Shown piece after piece: positions 1-7,694 of a stretch of 64,000 nucleotides of DNA (positions within the stretch are counted from its first letter, which is position 1; each line of letters opens with the position of its first letter). The notes beneath the pieces were generated by a model, which was given only the letters and a program-made list of their open reading frames with translations, searched no databases and was not told where the DNA came from. The translations under genes were made by a program, and so were the position numbers. This stretch comes from Pigmentiphaga sp. NML030171 (lineage in GTDB: Bacteria > Pseudomonadota > Gammaproteobacteria > Burkholderiales > Burkholderiaceae_B): positions 62,001 through 126,000 of the forward strand of contig NZ_NINX01000033.1 of NCBI RefSeq assembly GCF_002188635.1, written 5' to 3'.

Positions 1-2
1 CC

Positions 3-1112
3 ATCAACCTGACCCGGGCCCACCTGGAAGAAGACGCGGGCAAGTCGCTGCACGACGACTTCGCCGGCCCCCACGGCGAAAAGTCCACCGGCATCGACCT
101 GAACCGCGCCGGCACCCCGCTGTTGGAAGTCGTGTCCGAGCCCGAGATGCGTTCTGCCGAGGAAGCCGTGGCCTACGCCAAGGCGCTGCACGCGCTGGTG
201 GTCTGGCTGGGCATCTGCGACGGCAACATGCAGGAAGGCTCGTTCCGCATCGACGCCAACGTGTCCGTGCGCCCCGTGGGCCAGAAGGAATTCGGCACCC
301 GCACCGAGACCAAGAACGTCAACTCGTTCCGCTTCCTCGAACGCGCCATCCAATACGAAGTGCGGCGCCAGATCGAACTGATCGAGGACGGTGGCAAGGT
401 GGTGCAGGAAACCCGCCTGTACGACCCCGACCGCGACGAGACCCGCAGCATGCGGTCCAAGGAAGACGCGCACGACTACCGCTATTTCCCGGATCCCGAC
501 CTGCCGCCGCTGGTCATCGCGCCGGACTGGATCGAGCGCGTGCGCGCCGACATGCCCGAGCTGCCCGCCGCCAAGCGCGCCCGCTTCGAAGCCGACTACG
601 GCCTGCCCGCCTACGACGCCGCCCAGCTCACCGGCAGCCGCGATACCGCCGACTTCTTCGAGGCCACCGCCAAGGCGCTGCCCGCCGGCCAGGCCAAGCT
701 GGCCGCCAACTGGATCATGGGCGAGCTGGCCGCCGCCCTGAACCGCGAGGAAATGGACATCGCCCGGAGCCCCGTCTCCAGCGCCCAGCTGGGCAAGCTG
801 CTGGCGCGCATCGCCGACGGCACGATCTCGAACAAGATCGCCCGCGACGTGTTCGCCGCCATCTGGCAGGGCGAGAACGGCGGCGACGCCGATGCCATCA
901 TCGAAGCGCGCGGCCTCAAGCAGATCAGCGATACCGGCGCCATCGGCAAGATGATCGACGACGTGCTGGCCGCCAACCCCGCGATCGTGGCCGAATACCG
1001 CGCCGGCAAGGAAAAGGCCTTCAACTCGCTGGTCGGCCAGGTGATGAAGGCCGCCAAGGGCAAGGCCAACCCGCAGCAGGTCAACGAACTGCTGAAACAG
1101 AAGCTGGCCTAG
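3..1112 (+). CDS. gatB: Asp-tRNA(Asn)/Glu-tRNA(Gln) amidotransferase subunit B, 3' part
   Basis: This is the C-terminal 369 residues of GatB, the subunit that binds the mischarged tRNA and, with GatA and GatC, amidates Glu-tRNA(Gln) or Asp-tRNA(Asn) in the cytosol. The reading frame is open from base 3, so the start lies upstream of the window; the family is usually about 480 residues. The catalytic-core signature [13 protein letters not shown] is visible, followed by [13 protein letters not shown]. The C-terminal YqeY-like helical tail ends in [16 protein letters not shown]. gatC and gatA are probably just upstream, outside the window. The gene ends 22 bases from a convergent tautomerase gene. 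Confidence 0.97.
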   Translation: MNLTRAHLEEDAGKSLHDDFAGPHGEKSTGIDLNRAGTPLLEVVSEPEMRSAEEAVAYAKALHALVVWLGICDGNMQEGSFRIDANVSVRPVGQKEFGTRTETKNVNSFRFLERAIQYEVRRQIELIEDGGKVVQETRLYDPDRDETRSMRSKEDAHDYRYFPDPDLPPLVIAPDWIERVRADMPELPAAKRARFEADYGLPAYDAAQLTGSRDTADFFEATAKALPAGQAKLAANWIMGELAAALNREEMDIARSPVSSAQLGKLLARIADGTISNKIARDVFAAIWQGENGGDADAIIEARGLKQISDTGAIGKMIDDVLAANPAIVAEYRAGKEKAFNSLVGQVMKAAKGKANPQQVNELLKQKLA

Positions 1113-1134
1113 GACCCGTCCTCCGCCCGGCGCG

Positions 1135-1530
1135 TCACCCGGCGCGCTGGTGCCGGTACTCCTGCGTCGCGCCGCCGTAGCCGTAGGCGGCGGCGCGCGC
1201 ATCGATCACGTGTACGTACGAGCATTCGTGCACGCCTCCCAACAGCTCCTTGAATGCCGCGTAGACCTCGCGGATGAAGCGCGCCTTCTCGGCCTTGGTA
1301 TTGGTCTCGTCGGTCACGCTGATGTCCAGGTGAAAGGCATTGGCCCCTTGCTCCTCCAGCGATCGGCCGCCGATGAACCACTGGTCCTTCGGGACGTACT
1401 GGACCGCGACGGCGATGACCCGCTCTTCCTTGCCCAGGATGGATTGGGTCAGCCGGGTGGCCGCCTGGACGGCTTCCCGGGTCAGGGCCGCCTCGGGCTG
1501 GCCGGAAAGATGGATGACGATGTGTGGCAT
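1135..1530 (-). CDS. tautomerase family protein
   Basis: A 131-residue protein of the 4-oxalocrotonate tautomerase/MIF superfamily. I chose the ATG at 1530 because a GAGGAG ribosome site lies just upstream and because it gives Met-Pro as the first two residues; in this family processed Pro1 is the catalytic base. The body (EERVIAVAVQYVPKDQWFIGG, then HLDISVTDETNTKAEKARFI) fits a beta-alpha-beta tautomerase fold. It is longer than the 62-residue 4-OT monomer, so it is probably a fused or long-form member. It is divergent from the LysR gene at 1634, which probably controls it. The substrate is unknown. Confidence 0.85.
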   Translation of the reverse strand: MPHIVIHLSGQPEAALTREAVQAATRLTQSILGKEERVIAVAVQYVPKDQWFIGGRSLEEQGANAFHLDISVTDETNTKAEKARFIREVYAAFKELLGGVHECSYVHVIDARAAAYGYGGATQEYRHQRAG

Positions 1531-1605
1531 GACAGACTCCTCGTGCAATGGACGAGGCCAGTCTAGGGCGGCCTTTGACATTTGAAAAACGGGATTTTAG
1601 GATCT

Positions 1606-1630
1606 TATCCATCAAACTTTCCGATGGATA
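1606..1630. promoter_or_regulatory. 25-base inverted repeat, candidate LysR operator
   Basis: TATCCATC and GATGGATA form perfect 8-base arms around a 9-base spacer. The repeat ends 3 bases before the LysR start codon, between the divergent tautomerase and LysR genes. Its position suggests autoregulation plus control of the tautomerase gene. Binding is inferred from position and symmetry only. Confidence 0.5.
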
Positions 1631-1633
1631 GGC

Positions 1634-2554
1634 ATGGACGGCTTCGAGTTCGACCAATTGCGCACCCTGGCCGCCGTGGCCGACGCCGGCAGCCTGACGG
1701 CAGCCGCGCCGCGCCTCTTCCTGTCGCAATCGGCCGTCAGCGAACAGATTCGCAAGCTCGAGGACAAGGCCGGCCAGCGCCTGCTGGTGCGCGCCAAGCG
1801 CGGCGTCACCCTGACCCCCGCCGGCGACCGCCTGTTGGCCCATGCCCGGCGCCTGCTGGCCTTGAACGAAGAAGCCTACCGCGACCTGCGCGGCGTACCC
1901 CTGCTGGGCGAACTGCGCCTGGCCGTCACCGATTACTTCCGCCCGGGAGACATCGCGCCCCTGCTGCGCCGGCTGGGCCAGAACCATCCCGGGGTGCGCC
2001 TGCACGTGGCCATCCTGAAAAGCGGCGTCATCGAACAGGCCTATGCGCGCGGCGAGTTCGACGTGGCGATCTCGATGCGCATCGAATCCCGGGGCGCAGG
2101 TGGCCGCCGCCCGCCCGCCGGGCTGCGCCTGCGGCGCGAACCGCTGTGCTGGACGGCGGCCGACGGCGCACCGCCGGCGTTCAGCCGTACCGCCCCGCTG
2201 CCGCTGGTGGCCCTGCCGGACACCTGCGCCCTGCACCAATACACCGTCGGCCTGCTGGATCGCGCCAAGGTACCCTACCTGCTCGCGCACGTGGCATCGG
2301 GCGTGGCCGGCATGCAGCAGGCCGTGGCGGCGGGACTGGGCATCGCCTGCCTGAACGCCTCGTCGCTGGGGCCCGGCATGGCGCGGCTGGCTCCCGGCCG
2401 GCGGTTGCCCGCGCTGCCCGACGCCACCTTCCACCTGCTGCCTCCACGCCAGGGCGAGAGCGCCTTCGTCGCCCAGGCTCGCGAGGCCCTGGGCGCGCAA
2501 TTCTCGCAACCGGTGTACAACAAGACCCTTTCCTTCCCGCTTGCCGCTCCATGA
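1634..2554 (+). CDS. LysR family transcriptional regulator
   Basis: A 306-residue LysR-type regulator. Residues 4-63 form the winged helix-turn-helix (LRTLAAVADAGSLTAAAPRLF, then SQSAVSEQIRKLED). The rest is the periplasmic-binding-protein-like effector domain. The ATG at 1634 gives the usual short N-terminus. The gene diverges from the tautomerase gene across an inverted repeat, the usual LysR target-gene layout. Its stop codon overlaps the start of the phosphatase gene by 4 bases, so the two are probably translationally coupled. The effector cannot be told from the sequence. Confidence 0.93.
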   Translation: MDGFEFDQLRTLAAVADAGSLTAAAPRLFLSQSAVSEQIRKLEDKAGQRLLVRAKRGVTLTPAGDRLLAHARRLLALNEEAYRDLRGVPLLGELRLAVTDYFRPGDIAPLLRRLGQNHPGVRLHVAILKSGVIEQAYARGEFDVAISMRIESRGAGGRRPPAGLRLRREPLCWTAADGAPPAFSRTAPLPLVALPDTCALHQYTVGLLDRAKVPYLLAHVASGVAGMQQAVAAGLGIACLNASSLGPGMARLAPGRRLPALPDATFHLLPPRQGESAFVAQAREALGAQFSQPVYNKTLSFPLAAP

Positions 2555-3153
2555 CATTGCGCGAACTCTGGCTGATCCGCCACGGACAAAGCACGGCCAA
2601 CGCCGGGGCGGCCACTTCCGAGGTAGGCTCCAGCCCGCTGACGGCGCTGGGCCGCGAACAGGCCCTGCTTGCCGCCCGCCAGGTCGACCGGCGCCCCGAT
2701 CTGCTGATCGTCTCGCCCTTCCTGCGGGCGCAGGAAACCGCCGCGCCCATCCTGGAAAAATGGCCCGCCACCCCGATGGAGATCTGGCCCATCCAGGAAT
2801 TCACCTACCTGTCGGCCCTCAAGTGCGCGGGGCTGAACGTGCACGAGCGCCGGCCCCTGGCCGACGCCTACTGGCGGCGCGCCGACCCCGACTATCGCGA
2901 CGGCGACGACGCCGAATCGTTTTCCGAGTTCGCAGGCCGCCTGCGCGCCTTCGACGAGCGCGTGCGCACGCTGCGCGGCTTCGTCGTCGCGGTCGGCCAC
3001 GGCCAGTTCTTCCACGCCTACCAGCTCGCGCTCGCGCTGGGGCTGGAAACCACGCCGCCCTGGATGCGGCGCTTCCGCGAGACGGACCTGGCGTCGCCCA
3101 TCGAGAATGGGCAGGTCGTGCGGGTGGACCTCGCCAGATTGATATCAAAATGA
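2551..3153 (+). CDS. histidine phosphatase family protein
   Basis: A 200-residue member of the phosphoglycerate mutase-like histidine phosphatase superfamily. The N-terminal LIRHGQST carries the phospho-accepting histidine (about residue 11), and VVAVGHGQFFHAY near residue 150 carries the second catalytic histidine. It has no signal peptide, so it is probably cytosolic. The ATG at 2551 overlaps the stop of the LysR gene (ATGA). It may dephosphorylate a small metabolite or a nucleotide; nothing here fixes the substrate. The last codons overlap the first arm of the inverted repeats that precede the next gene. Confidence 0.88.
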   Translation: MTLRELWLIRHGQSTANAGAATSEVGSSPLTALGREQALLAARQVDRRPDLLIVSPFLRAQETAAPILEKWPATPMEIWPIQEFTYLSALKCAGLNVHERRPLADAYWRRADPDYRDGDDAESFSEFAGRLRAFDERVRTLRGFVVAVGHGQFFHAYQLALALGLETTPPWMRRFRETDLASPIENGQVVRVDLARLISK

Positions 3154-3191
3154 TGAAATGATTTCAAATCCATCATTTTGAGGATTTGAAA
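3145..3191. promoter_or_regulatory. two interleaved inverted repeats, candidate FitA-type operator
   Basis: TCAAAATGATG (3145-3155) pairs perfectly with CATCATTTTGA (3171-3181), and TTTCAAATC (3162-3170) pairs perfectly with GATTTGAAA (3183-3191). The arms alternate (A B A' B'), and the last one touches the ATG at 3192. FitAB-type systems are known to bind inverted repeats upstream of their own genes, so this is a likely operator. The region also holds the stop codon of the preceding gene. Confidence 0.6.
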
Positions 3192-3581
3192 ATGCGTTCC
3201 ATCACTGTCCGAAATATTCCCGAGGAGGTTCATCGCGCCATTCGGGTTCGCGCAGCGATGCATGGCCACAGCACAGCAGCCGAAGTCCGCGGCATTCTGG
3301 AGCAAGCCGCCAGGCCCGAAGGCAAACGGCGCACCATCTATCTCGATCGTCAGGAGCACGAGGTCCTGCCAGCATTCTCGGGCCGCATTCTGCCCTTTGA
3401 CCTGGATGCATCTCGCGCGTACTCCGACCTGATGACCGGGGCGCGAAAGGCCGGCAAGGCCATCGGCAAGGCGGATGGCTACATCGCTGCTTCGGCTCTC
3501 GCGCGGGGCTTCGCGGTCACCACCCGCGACACCAGTCCCTTAGAAGCCGCGGGACTGACCGTCATCAATCCTTGGAAGTAG
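3192..3581 (+). CDS. FitA-like RHH domain fused in frame to the C-terminal half of a FitB-like PIN domain
   Basis: A 129-residue protein that reads as a deletion fusion. Residues 1-45 (MRSITVRNIPEEVHRAIRVR and onward) are a FitA/Arc-type ribbon-helix-helix DNA-binding antitoxin. Residues 50-129, including GRILPFD, IGKADGYIAASALARGF and a final INPW, match the second half of a FitB/VapC-type PIN toxin. The first PIN half, with the LDTN-type aspartate and the mid-domain glutamate, is missing; only Asp95 and Asp113 of the acidic site remain. Nuclease activity is therefore unlikely, though DNA binding may survive. I start at the ATG at 3192, 8 bases after GAGG, rather than the TTG at 3186. The upstream inverted repeats are intact. 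Confidence 0.75.
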   Translation: MRSITVRNIPEEVHRAIRVRAAMHGHSTAAEVRGILEQAARPEGKRRTIYLDRQEHEVLPAFSGRILPFDLDASRAYSDLMTGARKAGKAIGKADGYIAASALARGFAVTTRDTSPLEAAGLTVINPWK

Positions 3582-3718
3582 CGCCACCATGGCGGCCGAG
3601 ATCGGGTGTACCGCGATTGGCCGGATTTCCTGGATAGTCCATCCAGTCCCCGGGGGCTGATCGGATCGGCCCACGCTCCTAAGCTGGAACCCTCGTTTCC
3701 ATCGCACAGGAGTTTTCC

Positions 3719-4492
3719 ATGGCAGACCATTCGATACGCGGCAAGGTCGCGCTGATCGCCGGCGGCGCGAAGAATCTCGGCGGACTGATCGCGCGCGACC
3801 TGGCCGCGCAGGGCGCCAAGGCCGTCATCGTCCACTACAACAGCCCGGCGTCCAAGGCGGACGCGGACGCCACCGTGGCCGCGGTCCGCGCCGCGGGCGC
3901 CGAGTCGGCGGCCCTGCAGGCCGACCTGACGACGGCCGGTGCGGTGGAAAAACTGTTCGCCGATGCCATCGCCGTGGCCGGACGGCCGGACATCGCCATC
4001 AACACCGTAGGCAAGGTGCTGAAGAAGCCCATCGTCGACATCAGCGAAGCCGAATACGACGAGATGTCGGCGGTCAACGCCAAGTCGGCGTTCTTCTTCC
4101 TGAAGGAAGCTGGCCGCCATGTGAACGACAACGGCAAGATCGTGACGCTGGTGACCTCGCTGCTGGGCGCGTTCACGCCGTTCTACGCGGCCTACGAAGG
4201 CACCAAGGCGCCGGTGGAGCACTTCACCCGCGCGGCGGCCAAGGAGTTCGGCCAGCGCGGCATCTCGGTGACCGCGGTCGGCCCGGGCCCGATGGACACG
4301 CCCTTCTTCTATCCCGCCGAGCAGGCCGAGGCGGTGGCCTACCACAAGACCGCGGCGGCCCTGTCGCCATTCTCGAAGACCGGGCTGACCGACATCCAGG
4401 ACGTGGTCCCGTTCATCCGCCACCTTGTCAGCGACGGCTGGTGGATCACGGGCCAGACCATCCTCATCAACGGCGGCTACACCACCAAATAG
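3719..4492 (+). CDS. SDR family NAD(P)-dependent oxidoreductase
   Basis: A 257-residue short-chain dehydrogenase/reductase. The N-terminal nucleotide-binding turn is slightly atypical (IAGGAKNLGGLIA in place of TGxxxGIG). INTVGK occupies the usual NNAG position, and the catalytic YxxxK appears in YEGTK at about residues 160-164. The C-terminal WITGQTILINGGY is typical of the classical group. An AGGAG-type site lies just before the ATG. A LysR gene begins 26 bases downstream on the same strand. The substrate is not evident. Confidence 0.92.
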   Translation: MADHSIRGKVALIAGGAKNLGGLIARDLAAQGAKAVIVHYNSPASKADADATVAAVRAAGAESAALQADLTTAGAVEKLFADAIAVAGRPDIAINTVGKVLKKPIVDISEAEYDEMSAVNAKSAFFFLKEAGRHVNDNGKIVTLVTSLLGAFTPFYAAYEGTKAPVEHFTRAAAKEFGQRGISVTAVGPGPMDTPFFYPAEQAEAVAYHKTAAALSPFSKTGLTDIQDVVPFIRHLVSDGWWITGQTILINGGYTTK

Positions 4493-4517
4493 CGGCATCC
4501 TGCTCTATGCTTGGGGC

Positions 4518-5426
4518 ATGGATCGCTTCGACCAGTATCGCGTTTTCGTCCAGGTAGCGGAGATGGGCAGCTTCATCAAGGCGGCCCACGCGCTGGAGCT
4601 GCCGCGCGCCTCGGTGTCGGCGGCCGTCCAGCAATTGGAGGCACAGGTCGGCGCGCGCCTGCTCCATCGCACGACCCGGCGCGTGTCGCTGACCGCCGAC
4701 GGCCAGCAGTTGATCGAACGCATACGGCCGCTGCTGGCCGAGGTCGAGGACATCGACCAGTTGTTCCACGCGCGCGAAAAACAGGTGGCCGGGCGGCTGA
4801 CCGTGGACGTGCCCAGCCGCATCGCGCGCCGCCTGGTCGTGCCCGCGCTGCCCGGCCTGCTGCAGCGCCATCCCCGCCTGCAACTGCTGCTGCGCTCGGG
4901 CGACCGCGCCATCGACCTCGTGCGCGAAGGCGTGGACTGCGCGGTGCGCATCGGCGCCCTGCACGACAGCAGCCTGGTCGTTCGTCCGCTGGGCGACATC
5001 GCGCTGATCAATTGCGCCAGCCCCGCATACCTGCGCCAGCACGGCGAACCCCGCCATCCCGACGAACTGGCCGATGGCCATTGGGCCGTGGGCTATGCCT
5101 CGGCCACCACGGGCCGCGAAACGGCGTGGGAATACCTGGACGCCGCCGGCGAACCGCGGAGCCGGGACGTGCCCAGCCAGGTGGTGGTGAACAATGCCGA
5201 GAACTACATCGCCTGCTGCCGGATGGGCCTGGGGCTGATCCAGATCCCTCGTTTCGACGTGCGGCATCTGCTCGATGCCGGCGAACTGGTCGAGGTCATG
5301 CCCGGCCTGCGCCCCGCGCCCATGCCGGTCTCCCTGCTGTATCCCCACCGCCGGCAGCGGTCGCGCCGGCTGGCCATGTTCGTGGAATGGTTCGAGGCCC
5401 TGATGCGGCCGCACCTGGACGCCTGA
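4518..5426 (+). CDS. LysR family transcriptional regulator
   Basis: A 302-residue LysR regulator with an N-terminal winged helix (FVQVAEMGSFIKAAHALELP, then RASVSAAVQQLE) and a CbnR/DhcR-like effector domain (RIARRLVVPALPGLLQRHP). I start at the ATG at 4518, giving MDRFDQYRVF; longer upstream readings only add a non-LysR extension. It lies between an SDR gene and a RidA gene on the same strand, either of which may be a target. About 100 bases separate it from the RidA gene. Confidence 0.92.
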   Translation: MDRFDQYRVFVQVAEMGSFIKAAHALELPRASVSAAVQQLEAQVGARLLHRTTRRVSLTADGQQLIERIRPLLAEVEDIDQLFHAREKQVAGRLTVDVPSRIARRLVVPALPGLLQRHPRLQLLLRSGDRAIDLVREGVDCAVRIGALHDSSLVVRPLGDIALINCASPAYLRQHGEPRHPDELADGHWAVGYASATTGRETAWEYLDAAGEPRSRDVPSQVVVNNAENYIACCRMGLGLIQIPRFDVRHLLDAGELVEVMPGLRPAPMPVSLLYPHRRQRSRRLAMFVEWFEALMRPHLDA

Positions 5427-5530
5427 GGCCGCCGGAGATTCTTCCCGGTTCTCGGGAGATAAGTTTCTTTCATTATGGCGGCGGCGCGCATCGCGCCCAC
5501 AATGTGCCGGCACACACCAAGGAGCCGCGC

Positions 5531-5884
5531 ATGACCATCGAACGCCTGAACGAAAACGCCCACATGAGCAAGATCGTGATCCACGACAACCTCGTCTACA
5601 TGTCGGGGCAGGTCGCGGACGATCCCTCGCAGGACTTCGACGGCCAGTTGCGCCAGATCCTGGCCAAGCTCGACGCCCAGCTCGAAGGCATAGGCCTGGA
5701 CCGCAAGCACATCCTGAGCGCCATGGTCTGGATCGACGACTACAAGAAATGGCCCAGGCTCAACGAGATCTGGGACCAGTGGGTGATTCCCGGCCACAAG
5801 CCGGTGCGCTCCTGCGTCGAGGCCAAGCTGGCCTTTCCCGAATACGAGGTCGAGATCGCCGTGACCGCGGCGCGCAAGCCGTAG
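5531..5884 (+). CDS. RidA family protein
   Basis: A 117-residue RidA (YjgF/YER057c/UK114) protein. Members hydrolyse reactive enamines/imines to ketones or act as accessory hydrolases in catabolic operons. The family arginine sits in GHKPVRSCVEAKL and the acidic C-terminal strand in YEVEIAVTA. An AAGGAG site lies 6 bases before the ATG. It stands directly upstream of a decayed Bug receptor gene, so it may have belonged to a small catabolic cluster now partly lost. Confidence 0.92.
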   Translation: MTIERLNENAHMSKIVIHDNLVYMSGQVADDPSQDFDGQLRQILAKLDAQLEGIGLDRKHILSAMVWIDDYKKWPRLNEIWDQWVIPGHKPVRSCVEAKLAFPEYEVEIAVTAARKP

Positions 5885-5916
5885 GCCAACGCCCATCCGG
5901 GCACACGAGGCGCATC

Positions 5917-6640
5917 ATGATCCCGACCCTTATCCGGCGAGCCTGGCTCGCTCTTCTGTTCGCGGTGGCGGCTACGGTTCAAGCAGCTGGGCTATGACCC
6001 GTTCACCGACCTCGCGCCGGTGGCCAAGCTGCCGACCTGGGAACTGGGGCTGGCCGTGCCGGCCTCGTCCCCGGTGCGCAGCCTGCAGGACTTCCTGGCC
6101 TGGGCCAAGGCCCATCCCACGGCGGCCTTCTACGGCACGCCGTCGGCCGGCAGCATCCAGCATTTCCTGGGCGTCTCGCTGTCGCAGACCACCGGCGTGC
6201 GGATGGAACACATCGGATACAAGGGCGCCGCCGAGGTCATCACCGCGCTGGTCGGCGCGCAGATCCCGGCGGCGATCCTGAACATCGGCGAGATGCTGAA
6301 CCTGCAGCAGGCCGGCAAGGTCCGCATCCTGGCCACCTTCGGCTCGCAGCGGGCGGCCGAGCTGCCAGACGTGCCCACCGCGGCGGAACTGGGCCTGCGG
6401 ATGGATACGGCCCAGGGCTGGGGCGGCATCTATGCGCCGGCGCGCACGCCGGATGCCCGCATCGCCCGGCTCAACGCGGCCATCGTCCGCGCCTTGAAAG
6501 AGCCCGACGTGCGCGCGAAGCTGGCCCAGATGGGCATGACCCCGGTGGACAGCACGCCCCGCCAACTGGACGAACAAGGCCGCCGCGAGCTCGAACAATG
6601 GCGCCAGGCAGTCCAGGCCTCGGGCTTCAGTGCTGATTAG
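5917..6640 (+). pseudogene. TctC/Bug-type periplasmic receptor, internally deleted and frameshifted
   Basis: The ATG at 5917 opens a clean signal peptide (MIPTLIRRAWLALLFAVAAT, about 26 codons) that then hits a TGA at 5995-5997. From about 5978 another frame encodes the rest of a Bug receptor, starting FKQLGYDPFTDLAPVAKLP and running to the TAG at 6638-6640. Aligned by eye with the intact copy at 10220, about 80 codons are missing between signal peptide and body, and the two parts are out of frame. No secreted full-length receptor can be made. A downstream GTG at 6020 could only yield a cytosolic fragment. Confidence 0.85.
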
Positions 6641-6645
6641 AGGTT

Positions 6646-6722
6646 CCCCCCTACGCGCTTCGCGCGCCCCCCAGGGGGCGATGCGGGTGGACCGGCGGAG
6701 CCGGATCCACCGCATCCTGGGT
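6646..6722 (+). repeat. 3'-end-associated palindromic repeat, copy 1
   Basis: It begins 5 bases after the stop of the broken Bug gene. A C6 run is followed by a small hairpin (CGCG-CTT-CGCG), a CCCCCC/GGGGG dyad and a long stem in which GATGCGG(G)TGGA pairs with TCCACCGCATC around CCGG-CGGAG-CCGG. It ends in CTGGGT. The same design follows genes at 16551, 38486 and 49756. A transcription-end or mRNA-stability role is inferred. Confidence 0.85.
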
Positions 6723-6782
6723 TGAGTAGCGTCTGCCGCATGCGACGGATCGCTCATGGATGGATGGAATGAGGAAGCAACG

Positions 6783-7694
6783 ATGTTTTCTTTGACTACC
6801 CGCTTGGTGCATGGCGCGCCGACCGGCTGTTTGCAGACCGCCCGGGGCTGCTATCCGATCGCGGCATCGGCCCGGGCGCTTGGGATGGACGCGATGCCGG
6901 ACAGCATCATCGGCCTGTTCCGCGACTGGGCCGCCCACCAGCCGGGGCTGGCGCGCATCGCAGGCGCCGAAGGCGAGCTGCGCGCGCTGGCCGTGCCGGC
7001 CGACGCCCCCGAGCTGGCGCCGCTGCAATATCCCGGCAAGGTCCTGTGCGCCGGCGCCAACTACTACGACCACCTGGCCGAGATGAAGGTACCGGACGCG
7101 CACGACAAATCCGCGCAGCGGCTGTTCTTTTTCTTCAAGCCGGCGCGGCAGGCGGTGGTGGGTCCCGGCGCCACCGTGCGCATTCCGCGCGGCTGCCGGT
7201 CCTTCGACTGGGAGATCGAACTGGCGCTGGTGATCGGCCGCGAGGCCCGCGCGATCGCCGCCGGGGACTGGCGCGAGCACGTCGCGGCCTATTGCGTGGC
7301 GATCGATTTTTCCGCCCGCGACCTGAACCGCGCGCCCGAGACCTTCTACAAATTCGACTGGGTCGCGGGCAAGGCGCACGACACCAGTTGCCCGCTCGGC
7401 CCGCTGGTGCCGGCCGCCTTCGTTGCCGACCCGCACGACCTGGCCATGCGCCTGGACGTCAACGGCGACGTCCGGCAGGATGCGCGCACCTCGGGCATGA
7501 TCTTCGACATCGGCGAGCAACTGGCGACGCTGTCGCGCATCATGACGCTGGAACCCGGCGACGTGGTGCTGACCGGCACCCCGGCGGGCGTGGGCGCCGC
7601 GCGCCGCAGCTTTCTTGCCGCGGGCGACGTGGTCAGCGCCCGGATCGAGTCCCTCGGCGCCCTGCGGGTGGAGATCCAGCCGCCGCCTGCCTGA
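6783..7694 (+). CDS. fumarylacetoacetate hydrolase family protein
   Basis: A 303-residue FAH-superfamily enzyme (2-keto-4-pentenoate hydratase/2-oxohepta-3-ene-1,7-dioate isomerase type). The metal site is visible as the DWEIELALVIG motif at about residues 138-148 and the later TSGMIFDIGEQLATLS. VLTGTPAGVG is the usual C-terminal signature. I prefer the ATG at 6783, behind a GAGGAA site, over the ATG at 6756. Members hydrolyse or decarboxylate beta-diketo or 2-keto acids from aromatic ring cleavage. Its last 62 bases overlap the end of a convergent LysR gene. The reaction is otherwise unassigned. Confidence 0.9.
   Translation: MFSLTTRLVHGAPTGCLQTARGCYPIAASARALGMDAMPDSIIGLFRDWAAHQPGLARIAGAEGELRALAVPADAPELAPLQYPGKVLCAGANYYDHLAEMKVPDAHDKSAQRLFFFFKPARQAVVGPGATVRIPRGCRSFDWEIELALVIGREARAIAAGDWREHVAAYCVAIDFSARDLNRAPETFYKFDWVAGKAHDTSCPLGPLVPAAFVADPHDLAMRLDVNGDVRQDARTSGMIFDIGEQLATLSRIMTLEPGDVVLTGTPAGVGAARRSFLAAGDVVSARIESLGALRVEIQPPPA

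Noticed and set aside
1582-2550. An N-terminal extension of the histidine phosphatase reading through the LysR gene
   Set aside because: The upstream part is an off-frame reading of LysR; the phosphatase fold starts exactly at the ATG at 2551, which overlaps the LysR stop.
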